A stretch of 64,000 nt of DNA from Mimachlamys varia (GCA_947623455.1 OX392534.1:11046001-11110000); one strand, 5' to 3'. Numbered from the stretch's first letter, positions 12,701 through 27,700 are shown. A program made the numbers and translations. The notes: a model not told the origin generated them from the letters alone.

Positions 12701-15700
12701 CAAAATCGAAGTTCAATACGTACCATCTTGAGCTTCAATACGACACAGTATCGTTGACCCCGAAATTATCAGATCTGACGTCCATGTTATTGCCCCAGGC
12801 CTAATCTCATTGGTCCCGTATTGACATAGCCAGTTATTGCCACTGATAGGAATGGCAGGGCTAAGAAGTACAGTTACCTGTTGGAAACATTGTGACATAT
12901 TTACAATTTCGACTCGCTTCAACTGTGACCAAACCACGACTTCGTTATGTTTACTGCTGCATGATGCAAACGGCTCTAAAACACTCTCGTAATCAATTTT
13001 ATACTGGAAAGGTATTTCAATAAATTCATAATGAAAACAAAAGTTTTGGAGGTATGATTAAAGCACATATAAAAATAAACAAATAAGTATATTGTCTCTG
13101 GACTTCATTTTTTTCTGTTGCCTAGTGATGCATGAAGCTAGCTCTCGGTTGTTCCGAGAATGTTTATACATGAGGATAAGTGTGCAACTATGTAACAAAT
13201 TAGAAGCACTGTGTGATATCGGCAACGTAAATTACATGCAAATGGCGGGAAACTTAAAATAGTTAACGTAAATATAAGGATTGAATGTCTATTTTGTTGC
13301 TTGCATCGGCTGATGAAGTCAGCTGAACCTCGTGCAAATGGTACACATGAACTTCACAGTTCACTTCCTTTGTACGAGGTTCACTTGACTTCATCAGCCG
13401 ATGCAAGCAACAAAATAAATGTTGCTTTAAGGATCATAGTGTAGTTTTGGTATCCAATATAGACAAGGTATTTAGCATCTTGCTAATTGAACGGCATTAA
13501 AAGATGATGTAACGCACACATATGCAGCACCTTAATACTGAAGCATTCGTAAAAAGTATTTAATATTTTGAGAAAAACAGTCAGTGTGTAAGTAGGGTTA
13601 CCTTGGTTATCAAACAGGCCTAGGTCTTTTCGCAAACATTATTAACAGAGAGTCAAGTTGTTATGACCTTGTGAGCGTTGAAAAAAAAAATCGTTTCATT
13701 TCAAAGACTTTATTTGGAAATAGGTACTGGTAGAATAGTTTGAACAACATTGTGTGATCAGACAGATTCTGAACACCAGCTCCTGTGTAAGGCCCTTTCC
13801 GCATCACCCCATGCCGTTTCCCTGTCTAATTGCATCGCGCAAGTATAATTACAATACATACATTTGTTATTGATGCTGTATACTGATGCATTATGCCTGG
13901 TGGGTCTGTGTTAAGGCTCAAACATTCTCCCTTTACAGATGGCAGCCAGAACGATCCGTTATTACAGGAATCTTTCTCCGCACATCTGAATAAAATACAT
14001 CAAGCATCCGTAACACACGGTATATTGTCATATTTAATACGTTAAAGTGTTGATAGTTTAAAACCTTTATTTGCTTTTACAGATGACGCTAACAGAATCA
14101 TTATTACAAAAATAATCATTTAAAAAAAAACCAAGGCCTTGCATCGCATTTAAGGTCACTACTGCTCGTGTTGCTTAAAACTCAAGTGACACTGTGCCGA
14201 TTTAAAGCCACGGTGAGCTACGGTGATGCAAACAGGGATAAATCGTGTTAATCCGTAGCGAGTCCGTACTCAAACCGGGTAGATCTGTGTTGATCTGTGT
14301 TAGACCGTAGCTCGCTACGGTAGTTAATTTTGCATTATTTTTCCGTGGCAAACCGTAGTCAGGGTGGTCGGGTGGTGTAGCGGATAGCGCACTTGCCTTT
14401 AACCAAGGCGGCCGTGGTTCGATTCCCCGACCGGACGTGAAAAGGTTTGGGGTCACCTGACCGACCACGTGGGTTTCTCCGGGTACTCCGGTTTCCTCCC
14501 ACAATAAGACCCCTCGCGCGCTAACATCCGGATCAACAAGAGTGATTTATTTAAGTTGGATAACTTGTTTCATGATTGTTGTAAAATAAATAAAATCTTT
14601 ATTTATAAAAAAAACCGTAGTCAAATCGTAGTAGGACTATCGTTCATGTTTCCGTGGCCAACCGGGTGGGAATGACCTACAGTTCTTGGGACCATGGTGA
14701 CTCACGGAAACTCTACAGTGAAGCACGGCAGTAAAATGGTGCTGTCTTACTAGAACCAGGGCAAACCGGGAAAACAGTAGTGGTACCGTAGTGCTATCGG
14801 GATGTGCCGTGACCCAGCGTACTGGTCCGTAGTGGTAACCGTAGTATTACCAGTATCAGCCGTATTACAGTCGTATTAAAACTGTGGATCACCGTGACAT
14901 ACCGTATTGGTACCGTAGTAAATAATGTTTTCGCGCCAAAATTGGTTCGGTACGGTTAACCCCGCTATATAGAACCGTTGGCATCCGTGATACACCGTGG
15001 TCAATACCGGCACAGTGATGGGGTCTTTAAGTTTAAATAAACACGGTAGTCATGTTACGGGTGTCAGTGTGTATGTAACTCGGGAACTGCTGGAGAGGCC
15101 GTGTTGTTTTGTTCTAATATATCTATTCGGAAAAAAAAATATTGAATAATGGGTGGTTTACTAAAATCAACTGCTGCTTTATCGATACGTTTATCTACTT
15201 ACGCCCCTCCATCAAGTAAACACCAGCCACATTTGCTATCGGCCAAGACCATACAGGCGGAACAATTCCTGGCGTCACAATGATCTAGACTCAGCAGCTT
15301 TACAACCTACAGTCACAATCAAACATATAAAACATATATGATATTTTCTTAATATCAAAATTTCCAAATACACGTATTTTTATTATTAATTTCGATGAAT
15401 ATTCAGGTAAAAAAATAACATTTGCCTCTAGGATAAAATTACTTTTTATGACATTTTAGATATTTTACCAGCATTTTCTACTTGCCCCCTTTTACATGAG
15501 TATATCAGAACCACCCTGTTGGCTTGTTTCGATTTCATGTATTTATCGTCTCGTTTAAACATTCTGATTGTTTTTACATGTAATTGATTAACATTTTAAC
15601 TACAATTGGATATGTAACATAATAAAATAAAACCTCATTATTACGTTGCATCCTTTATTAGGGCTTTTCACCATGTGGTGAAAAAACCTATTAACATTGT

Positions 15701-18700
15701 TCTTTTTCTTATTCTTTTTCTTCTTCTACACTTTTTTTGTGCGCAAAAAATCTCTAAAACAGTAAAAGGTATGCCAATGTTCTTTAAGTATGTTGTATAA
15801 CGAGGATTGAAGATGTTACAATAAGGTTTTCAAGTAGGTCCAAAATACAAGACGGCCGGCATGACGTAGCATGTAAAGAAAAACACTTAAAACAGCCATA
15901 TCGCATGCACACACACTTGATTGTACAGAGTTCGTGTAAAAATATTAATGTAGGTAGAAGCTTTATCTAACTTTTTTTGTCAAACATATAAGTACGTTGG
16001 TACTATTGGTTAGTACTGACCAAGATTTCTTAAGTTTGGGTCGGTCCGAAATTTAATATGGCCGCCATGACGTCATACCTCAAAATGTATAAATGGTTAT
16101 AACTCACAAACTGTTACACTTACAGAATTTTCAAAGCTATATTAATGTAGAATCATCTTGCGAACTTTTTCTTCTTCTTCTTCAAGTTACAGATGTAATA
16201 CAAAATATGTCTAGTAAAAATCTCGTTAGAGGTCAAAATTATTCCATTTTTGTTTTATTATTACTATTACTTAAAAATTATTTTACAGGTCAAAGAAACT
16301 TATCATTCTGATGAATTTCATCTTTTCAGTTTTTCTGTAACACATGCGGTTTCCGGTGAACGACATTTTGAATTTTCCCCTATATATTATACAGTGTGTA
16401 TTTAAAATCGTTTTACATCTTAAAATTCTTCTCCAATTCCACCAATGGGATTCAGCTCGAATTTTCACAAAATGACTGTCAGATAGTACTGACCCAGATT
16501 TGTAACTTTGGGTCAGTCCAAAATCAAAATGGCCGCCATGAGATTATACCTAAACTATAATCAAATATATATTTTTTTTTTGTTTCATCTACAAGTTAAC
16601 ACAAAATATGTCTAGTAAAAAAAGTTCGCCAGAGGTCACAGGTTAAGCTATTTTCAGAATTGTTTTTTATTATTGTTATTTTTGAAAAAGGTATTTTACA
16701 GATCAAAGCAGCATGTCATTTCAATGGTACAGATAGCTTCGGGTCTGCTGTAGCACTTCCCGTTATATATTGTAAGGGAATAAGCCATTTTGATAGGTCC
16801 CCGATATAGTCCATATTCGCCGACATTTTGATTACATATGTATGTTTCATAAAACTTGTTCTAGACGTAAACTTAAAGCTTCAATTTTGTAAAAATTTTT
16901 ACGGACATATTATCTTGAAGTGTCTCCTGTCATCTTATGATAGATAAAAGTTCATCATCAAAAAACAAAATGGCCGCTATGACGTCATTTTCGGTTTTGC
17001 CTCTAAATGCAATATCTCATAAACGGATGCATGTAATGAACTATTTTTCGGATATGTTATTTAAAATAAAAAAAATTAAGAAGATTTGTCTGGAAACATT
17101 TTTCTCTAAAATGCGAACTTCCGATTGTCCGTTGTCTGCTATTTTGGGTAGCAAACTTTCAAAAAACTTCCCAACTTAGAACATAGAACCTTGACATCAT
17201 AAATATTAAATGACATGATCATGGATTATCAGGTTTCGAAAATATGAATGGCCTTGACTCACTTTCAAGGTCACAGGGGTCAGACATCTAAAAACTTTTA
17301 AAAGACAATTTCGTCATTACCAGGAGACATACAGTGATAATATTTCGTCAGCAACATACTGCGAACACCTCCTGTGAATTGTTATGAGAAAACGTTGTCT
17401 GAAAAATCAATTTCCGGTTTAGGTAGGGTCAAATTTGCTAATTTGGGAAATAAACTTTGAACGTATGCTAAGGTTATTGGCAATCAATGGTGGAAGAGAA
17501 ATTATTCGTAAATTATGTAAGAGCTACATGTACCTCTTTTTTTACCAAAGACCAGAGTGGCCGTGGATGTAAAAAGCCCGTCAAATTGTAAGCCAATAAT
17601 TTCTATTTATTTTCGTTTTTTATGCAGGATCCCTTACGTTATACGCTGTCAGAAGATATGTCCGGTGTGACGGGGAAGTCTGGATGTCCAGTATTGGTTT
17701 ATTCCAAGTCCCGTCCTCCTGGACCATTGCCAGCACCCTGGCCTCCACAGTCGATTCAAGGAACAGCTAAATGATCGAATATAAAAAATACAGACACTTG
17801 ATGATTTCATCGTTTTCACTACAGAACCTTTATAGACATATAGATATATAGATACTTTTTTGAATCCTCACAAAATACATGCTTGTTATCTCACATGTTA
17901 ATAAGGATGCCGGGGAAGTATATGTTCCTTGATTTGAGTGAGTGGTTACACAACTAACACTAACATTTATGTAATGACAATAATCCTATTTTATAACCAA
18001 TTATTACCATGCAAAACAACTAAAGAAACCAAACTTTGAAAATAGAATTTATACCTCCTTTGAGAAAAATATTGTTTTTTTTAAACAAAAGGATACAGTT
18101 AACAAGGTACTTACTGTGTATATTTAATCCATAGAATGCTAAATTTATCGTAAACAAATTTTAACGAGAGTAACGTACTATTCATGTCTGTCTTAATCAT
18201 AACATCAGACGGATATGTAACTGTACATTGAAAATCAGATAACAGATATCATATTCTATTAATTATGCGCTATATGATATTAGTATATGTTATCATGCAA
18301 GTCGAAACAGTATGACAATATGTTTCTGTTTATCTAAATAAAAGAATTATACACGTTTGAGTATATGTACATCTGTTCATGAAGGCATACTTGAAACAAA
18401 GACATTATAGTTTTATTTGATGCCGTTCTCGACAATCATGTTTTTGATATAGTCCATTATCCATTGAAATAAGCTGCCCTTTTGAACGATAATGAGTATA
18501 ATAATGCTTATCAATTTCAGTTTCCCTATTTGTCGGTGGTATTGAACTTATTTCTTGATAAACACTGTACATTAATTCACAGTTATGATATGAAGGCCTA
18601 GGATATTTTATCTTATTTCCTTTGATCAGTTTACTGTTTATATACATGTATATCATTTACTTTGAATAAGATACTGAAGATCATGACTATCACGAATTAT

Positions 18701-21700
18701 TGACATATTCTGCATTAAATGAAATCTATAGATATTTGACCTTACACAAATGTATATATTTTTGGTAGATTTTGATATCTGATATCGGATTGATATGTTG
18801 TCAAACTTCAAAGAGTGTTCCAGTCCCATTTCAACAGTTTGAACTGTACATGTAAACCAACTGTTGTCCGAAGTAGACTTTTATAGCGAGATACTATGCA
18901 CGAAATTCCTCATAAAATGCCACTTGAAGCCTTTTCCAGAGAGTATAAAAACTGCATCTTTGTAGGTAAGGGTTAAAGGTCATTAGACCAGGGTGACTTG
19001 TGTGATGATTTTACGTATAGTTTCGACACGGTTTTAGTTACAGGGGTCAACCTGCCGCGCCTGCGCGTGAGACTACGCCAAATCGCACATTTTGATGTAA
19101 TGCGGATAAAAAATCGAATATAACATATCCCAAATTACATTGTCTACTTGTATACATTTAAGAAGAGGAGAGATAAAAAGAACACAATTAAAAATATGAA
19201 TTAAGTGAAGCCATGAAAGAAGAAAAGAACAAAATGAGACATGAACTTTTACATTTGGCCTTTCAAGAAATACTATTTTTAATAGAAGTATCTACACATT
19301 GAAACATATTTCTGTTTCGCTCGTCTGTTAGGTTTTGAGAGCCACAAAGAAGAACATGACGTTGCAATAACAATAAAAATTCACATTGTCTAACATAATT
19401 ATGATATACAATCAAAACAATAATGAACTACATTTTCACATTCGTTACCACATGCACATGCTGGGTCATTAATAATGTTAACTCGAAACAAATCATATGT
19501 TTAACTACTGCGAACACATCGCAACCTTGTATGTAAAACGTTTAACTCTCTGGTTCCAACATCATAATAAATAGGTGGTAGATACAATAGCATTGTATTT
19601 TAGATTTAAAACGTATGATTGATGTTCTCTGACGTTGATTGGTAAATTGTTCGATATCTTATTAGAAGATGAAATGAAAGATTCCTAAGAATTTGACAAT
19701 CGAAAATTAGGTATAGTGTAGTTTTCGTTATTTCTAACATTATACATATTACTTTCTGCATCTTATGGAGGAAGAACATTCGTTATACAGGAAGGGGTGA
19801 GATTATTATGCGTTCTCTACATTAGTGAACGTTTCTTAATTTTTATCCTTACTGATAATTGTTGATGTTGGGATTCTTCATATAAAGATTGTTTATTTGT
19901 GAAAGCATCTGAACTGGAAATCAGTCCTAAATGTTTATGGCTATCAAACAAATTATAAAGTTTATCTTCAAAATAGAGTTGTATTAGTGGTACATTTTTG
20001 GAAATAGTTATAAACAATACATCTTTTTTTGTAGATTAAATTAAGTTAGCCAAACTGTCATATGTTGATTATGCTATCAGGTACAGATGATTTTTTAAAA
20101 CTCTGAGCATTTCAATGACTTGTTTCTTTTTTGTAAAAAACACACGCATAAATTTTCTCAAAATTAAATGTTTTCGTATTTTTCCTTATTTTCTCTTCTC
20201 GTAAATCATAAACATACATTAAAATAAAAAAAAGAAATCGCTACCTCATAACTATTTCATTTATGGACAAATTGACAAAACGATTTTTACAAAGTGAATT
20301 ATTTTTATATCTAGCGGACAAATTTCAGTATTCACAGTCAAATTATTTACATAACATAGAGTTACATAACGCACCTGCAAAATATAGAAGCAAAATATCA
20401 CACTCTAGCTTTTTTTTTTAAATTTAGCACTGGCAATTGACAACAATAGAATCGAAATTTTGACAAAATGCAGTACAATCAAAATTATCTATCAAAAGGT
20501 TCAACTTATTAAAATCAGCATGTTTACATGACCAAACCTCACGGGTATATGTACGAGTTAGGTTAACTTGTATCGACAAAAATACTATACATGCATCGTG
20601 GTCATTAATATATATCAATTATGGACCTTTGCTGAGGTCAATATGGTGTTCTACCGACCTAGCTGGTAGAGTCAAATATTGACTGAGGGTTTTAACCCAA
20701 GGTCAATATTTTATATGACCATATTTTAGCCAATGAGAATTGAGGAAAGTCAGACCACATCTAATATTATGGTCTATCGAAATGAGGTGAGAATCATTAC
20801 ATTTAGAATAATCACTTAATACAATTCGGTTTTATAAACAATGCATTGCCATTCCATGTCTGGTTGGTTCGTTGATAACGTTGGTCAAGTCCAGTTCAAA
20901 CACAACTTGGATTGAAAATATGGTAATGTGAAACAGTTAATCTCCAACAATTACATTATATGAAATTTCTAGAGCTTTCTCAACTGAACGTAGTTTTCCT
21001 TTTAAAATGACGATATTAACTTTCGGGTCTGTATGCACTAGTAACGTTTGACGAGCTATTTCAACTGTTATCCAAATATTTTTCGTCCAAAAAGTTTAGA
21101 TCATCTCTACGTACCCATTTTAGATTATTAGAATAATAAACTCATATTCCACCACCTGAGACATTTCTGTCTTTTCTGAAAGGTTCCATAAAACCCTGAA
21201 TAGTTAACTTGGATAAAGATACACGAGGATCAAAGTTTGTTTCAGTAAAACACAAAATATCAAAATAATTTGTGATATTTCCAATCTATTTCAATTTAGT
21301 TTGTATTATTCTGGTATCTAAATGAAGCAAAGTCAATTTATTTTCCGATGGGCCAGGGTTGGTCAATATCCAATATCAACAACAATAATAAAATATGACA
21401 AAAACATATGTTGTTACACTGTGACTGTAAGCCCATTAGCATTAAACATGCTTCACATGCTGTAATACTTTATATACAAATGGATTTGTAAAAGGCGTAT
21501 TCATTGGAAATATTTTCAGAGTTGATAATTATGTAATGTACGACTGGTCCCATATAAGCAACATTATAAAAACGTCCGATGGCAAATCTATGCCAAATCG
21601 TAGATGGATCGCCAATAAACCGTCATCAAAAACAGTCAATTTCACAGGGACTCCATCGGAAGCATTCACGAAACATGACAATGATCGACAATCTGCCATA

Positions 21701-24700
21701 GAGAATGAATCTACATAAATCATAAGATTAACAGACATACGTATAAGCACATGTACGTTCTTATTACCCACCAAGGTCAAAGTAAGATAAGCAGTGGAGA
21801 GTTGGATAATGGATATCATAGAGCAGTATAGAGAGAAAGTAAAAAGAGAAAATGTTTGGTGATAGATAGAGAAGAATATCGTAGTATACAAGAACAAAGA
21901 ACAAACATTAACATAGATAACTTCCTAGCATAGGTTTGTTAATTATATGTAAGTATATTTACAGTCTACACTGACATTCACTCGATAACCATTGCTCAAC
22001 AGATTATCATTATCACCGCATAACTGTAGTCAAACACGTGAAAAATGTCTATGACGTCGACAACAATACATGTGGGCGGAGCTATGCAAATCCTACAGTT
22101 TGAAACACAATTTTGTGACGTCAACAACAATATAACGTGGGCGGAGCTTGCAAATTCCATGCTGTTACATATATTGAACCATTCCCACGTTTATTAGTTT
22201 TGAAATGAAATATGTGTTCGAAGATTTGACTATAATGAACAAAATAGTTACGAACATTTCACAGAAAGATACTGTAAATATAAGGATAAACTTTCTATTT
22301 TGTTTAGGTTATCGGGGGATAACTACAATGGAAAACGGGTAAATTATACATAACCGGCGAAAGTTATTGAATTTACCCGTTGTCCATTGTAGTTATCCCC
22401 CGATAACCTAAACAAAATAGAAAGTTAATCCTTAAATAATCACAGAACTGGGAACGGAGAAATGGAACACGGCATGTACACGAGGGTCACTGTGGGGACC
22501 AATGCCATGGGGAAGGAAAGTGTTCAAAGGAAGTAAGGCCCACCAATAACAAGATAATGTACAAATGTAACTTTCATGCGTTACGCAGTATAGCAAGAAA
22601 TATATGTCTGGGAGTTTTGTGTTTGAGATTAGTATGCATGAATATTTATGACTAAAACGTAACAATGGGAATACAGATGTGAGAGATAGTCATTCTAGCC
22701 ACAGACCCGCTAGGCAGAACAACGTTGTCCTCATGATCAACCAAAGAGATCTAACAACCCTTTAGGAAAACACAGTCAGGGAGTCGAAGGGCGCCATGCA
22801 CAGCATATTAAGGGAACTTATGACTGCTAAAGCGGAGATAGGAAAGTTACTGAAAGGAAGTGTATTTCAGAAATAAAGCAAACAACTGAGACTAGCGCTG
22901 GATTGTACACATGTGAATCATTATTTATGCAAAACTAAGTTTGAATACGAAAACGGTGAGTAAGCTAAAGATATTGTAAAAACGGGGACACAATTTTGTG
23001 GGTTTGGATTTAAAATCTGAATACCATCGCATAGAGATGTTTGAACAACATAGAACATATTTAGGATTGGCTTCGGAATTTCAAGACAGGTCGTCGTTAC
23101 TTTGTGTTCAACGTGCAATCTTTTCGTATCTCCACAGCCGGGTCTGTATTTGCAAATGTATTAAGGACTTTAATAAAGTATTGGATATCAAAAGGAGAAA
23201 ACCTCATTATGTTTCTATCTGACGGTATTTTGGGTGCTAGCGCGAAGGTAAAGTAGAGGCATTTAGTCTAGAGGATCAGAAAGATTTGCAAGGGTTAGGA
23301 TTCTTGATAGCACAGGGAAAATGTAATAATATCAATGCAACCTGCAGTAGGGAAGGTAGTGCAATCGAAAACTAGAAAGTTGTTTAAATAGGAGAATATA
23401 ATGGAGTGTTCGTATTCAGAATATACAGATGCATCGGGTGACGGATACGGTTGGTATGTGGTAAAGAAAAAAATCAGATGTACATGTAGTAGGTACACAT
23501 ATATGTACATGGTCGTAAAGTGAATTGAAAAAGGCAGAGTTCAACTTGGAGAGAGCTTGTGGCTGTGAATAGAGTGTTGAAGTCATCTGATACTAGCCTG
23601 GAAGGTCTATCAAGGATGTCGAGCAGGCTACCTCCAAACCATTGGTCACATTCTAACAGTTATTACAAATGGGGATATGATACCCTTGAAAACCACTCTG
23701 GTGAGTATTTTGTTAAAAAACAAGAAGTCCGCTACGGATAACTTTGGCTTGTCACACAAGAAATACAAAATTTAGTTAAACAAGGTTGTGTTTCCATTGT
23801 AACTGAGTAATCAATGGTGATTAATCCATTGACAGTGTCTTGTAACATAAAAAGACAAACTTAGACTCGAGCTCGAATGCAGACATATTAATCCGCATTT
23901 GTTTCACTTTCACTATGGGTACAAGGACGTTGAAGTAGCTACAAATACTTTCAGCAAGGGTGATTTTTTTTATTTATCCGCCACATCACACTTTCCGTGA
24001 ATTTTGGTGGGAAGGTTAATTGTAGAACTGTTCATTGTTTTGCCTGTTATTATAACAGAAAACGCAAACTTCAGAAATCAGCGTATTTAGTTTTAAGCGA
24101 ATTAAGTTCAGCTAGTTAGTTCCCTCACCAAGATATATATCCAGAACAATTCAGAACATGTATGTACTGTACGAGGTAGACTAGTTAGCAAAAGAAGTAT
24201 TTGCGTTTAATGATCGAAAGTAGAAACATCAGTCTTCTACTATCATGTTTTATTTTATTTTAACACCCCCCCCCCCCCCATTCCCCTGAAACATATTTTG
24301 AAATAAAACATAACTACTAACACGTTTGGTACATACGTTACCTTAAAGACGGATCCTGTCTGTGTCCCAACTAAGATGGTTGTAAGATTATTCCTGACAC
24401 TTCCTCCAAGACTAGTTAGTCCCGTTCCCATAAATACATGTGTTGTTGTTATTGGCATCACTCCAGTTAGGCTAGAAAGTTGCGGGAATTCGTTACAGTA
24501 GGAAGTTGTATTCAACAAGTTACATACTCGTTCCTGAAAAGGGAATATATATGTTATTTTTATTATATCATTGATGGTATACACCAAAAGTATTTCCTGA
24601 AATAATGATAGTTCATATTAGAGGGCGACTACGCAAGGTGTCAAATAAGCAAGAATTCCAATTGTGTACATTACTATAGACAATACCAATTTGATTTATT

Positions 24701-27700
24701 GTTCGTCGGATTTACCGCTCCTGTTTTCGAAAGATAAAATAAAAGTAAAAGTAAACTATAAATTGTTGGTGGAAAATTTGACAGGCTTTTCACATCGATG
24801 ACCGATTTAGTCTTGGTGAAAGGGAGATGCCTCTTACATAATTGAAACAGTTTTTTTTTTGTAGAATATAAAGGGAACGTTTCAAATGGCGTACAACGGA
24901 AACCGTATGTGTAAAATAAAAACTAAAATCATCAAATTCATCAGAATAACATTCGGCATTTATTGGTAATAACAAATTTCCAAAAATTGAAAATTGTGAA
25001 AAAAAAATTATTTTTTTTAATTTTTGACCGAACTTTTTTTTTTAAATATTTTGTATTCATATTAATAGAAAAAAAAGTTAGATACTACGATTATCTACAA
25101 ATAATGCTATTGCACAAACTCTGTTTAATTTTTGAGATATGGCTGTTTTTTCATGAATTCCAAACCAACTTCACAAAAAAAAAACCACCACTTTGCCAGG
25201 ACTGTTCAAGGATTATTTCACGCAAGTTTGAGCTGAATCCCACAGATGCAACATAATATTCTGCTTTCATTGGTAGAAACAAATTTCCAATAAATTGAAA
25301 ATTAAAAAAAAAACCCAAAAGTTTTGAATTTTTGACCCAATAAATATGACAAAAAACAGTTAGATATGGCTTATGTCTACAATAATATCAAAACAAAAAC
25401 TCTGAACAACCAACAGTTTTTGAGACATCGCTGTTTATTGTTTTTTTGCAAATGACGTCATGGCGGCCATCTTGGATTTTGGACTTACTTGAAATCCTTA
25501 TTCTGGCGCCTTCAAAATCTTTAATGCAACATACTAAAAGTGCATTGACATAACTCTAACCATTTTAGAGCAATTGTTGCCACAAACTTAAATGCAGAAG
25601 ATTAAGAAAAAGAATAATAAACATAACAAAAACAACAGGTCTTTTCACCAGTTGGTGAAAAACCCTAAAAATACCGCTCTAATTTTAATATCGATGAAAA
25701 ATGACGAATCCAGATATATTTTACAAGGGTCCAAAAATCAGAAAGCTTAATTTCGGATCATTTGGATGCAAAGGGGAAAAAATGATATTTAAAGTGTATT
25801 TTCGGAAACGACACCAAACATTAAAACACGACAGAAAACGCGATGAGCTTCTTTAGTTTTGAAGAAGACTAGAATGTGCCAAAATGGTTATTTTTATCGT
25901 GTCGTTCACTACAGAGTCTGGTCGCCATAATGTATTGCAAAAACCAACAATACAGTACCTGGCCATAAGTATTGTCGCACCCATATTTTTCCATTGACTT
26001 TAGTGCATTTCCACTAATTTTGAAATTACCATTATACAATATCTGTATGACCTATTTTAACCGACTTAATTACGTCTACATCAGAATTTTCAGAACATAC
26101 GTTTGGGTTCAGTTGCATAAAATATGTAACGTTTCAGAGCTTTTTAAACTTTGAGCTTATTAGCAACGTCACATTTTTTTATGAAATTAACATTGACGTC
26201 AAGGGACACATCAAGTTCACAGATTTCAGATGCATTACAGTTCCAACTCTTTTCCAGATGTCGTGGTTACCCAGTCACCAACAGTCAGAACATTTGAACC
26301 CCGAATGGATTAACACTGGGTTAATCTTGAATGCTTTAACTTATTATCATTCTAATTGTAACTCAAATCTTATTTCAGCAAAACGCCTGCCATGCATCTA
26401 GCCTCAAGGTTTTGTTTTATACAAGTATCATACATAGATTTTGATCATCATCAATTTATATAACTCCGATCAGATGTGCATTCTGCATGAATAGACACCT
26501 CCTAGAATCCTGAAATAAATTAGTTCAGTCTGTATAGATTTTACTAGAATTATTCCTAAATTGACGCCTACAAGAAAAATAAAATGGTGCTCTGGTTCAT
26601 CACTATACTTCCATGGATGGCCTTGTGTCTTCTATTAAGAATGTAATTTAACAAAGCGTTTCTCCAAAATGCTGTTTTTACTGAACAGCTTTATATAACT
26701 AGTTTTGTACCATGGAAATCATTAAAGGAAGCAACACTTCAACGGTCAAAATACATGTACTATTTGTTGATACAGTACATTACGATTACAAAACGTATTT
26801 TGACATTTAGTCGAATGAAATCACTCGCTCGCTCGAAAGGGCCTGTTTCCAAAATGGCCCCTTCTCTGATTCAAATTTCCTGTTTGTGGTGCATTGCCCA
26901 TGCCGTTGTGGTCGCAAATCTATTACGTATAAAGATTTAGGTCATTTGGTTTGTTTTTTATGGCTCCTCAAATGTACCATTCAGAAGCTGTCTAAGTGTT
27001 GATAAAATGTGCATGTTATGTAAAATATTAATGAAAATCTAATCAAATGATAGTCACCGTAAAGAATACATTCATGGCATGATTGTGACAATAAATCATG
27101 CTTCCATCGCGCCATTTGGTTGTTTTATGGAAGAAACAATCTCAAAAATGCCGTTTTCGATGATAACATTTTAGACACAAAAACTGTGTTTTTAGAGAAT
27201 ACACCCTTTAATGGGCGTTGGATGCAAACCAATTCTTATCCTATCAAACAGTACGTAATATGCTATTTATGAGAGGAAAAATCATCAAAATGTAAGTGGT
27301 GGAACATTTTAAAATCTTGGGTTGAATTAGCCTATGGTTGATTTGCCGATTTTCGACTTTCTTTAGATAATTAACAAAAACACGAGAATATTTGCTCGGT
27401 TGAGAATATGTACACAGATATGAAAAAAAAAGTGAAAGAAACACTTTTTCATGAAAAAAAATCCAAGATGGCTACTTCACAAGTCCCCGTGGTTGAAGAC
27501 ATTGGCTGACAAATTGACAGAACAACACACAAAACGTGTTCCTTATGATTTTGGTTGGTTTTCGCATTTACGGGAGTGTTCAAAGCTACGGGCGATTGTA
27601 CAATACCTATATTTATAAGTTTGGTTAGTCACATGGTAACGGGGATCTTTCATATCGAGCCCCAAACATACTTTCGACATATGCACTATGTTGCCGCATG

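Noticed and set aside
13741..13830. Alternative PSI1 continuation (frame with AWGDAERALHRSW)
   Set aside because: No usable acceptor in phase 2 and no PSI cysteine spacing. The exon at 13862-13985 fits both.
14375..14445. Possible tRNA gene
   Set aside because: The A and B boxes belong to a SINE with a defined 12-bp target duplication. No complete cloverleaf could be built.
20640..20730. Imperfect inverted repeat around GGTCAATAT
   Set aside because: Arms are short and interrupted, and it lies within LINE-derived sequence. It could be chance.
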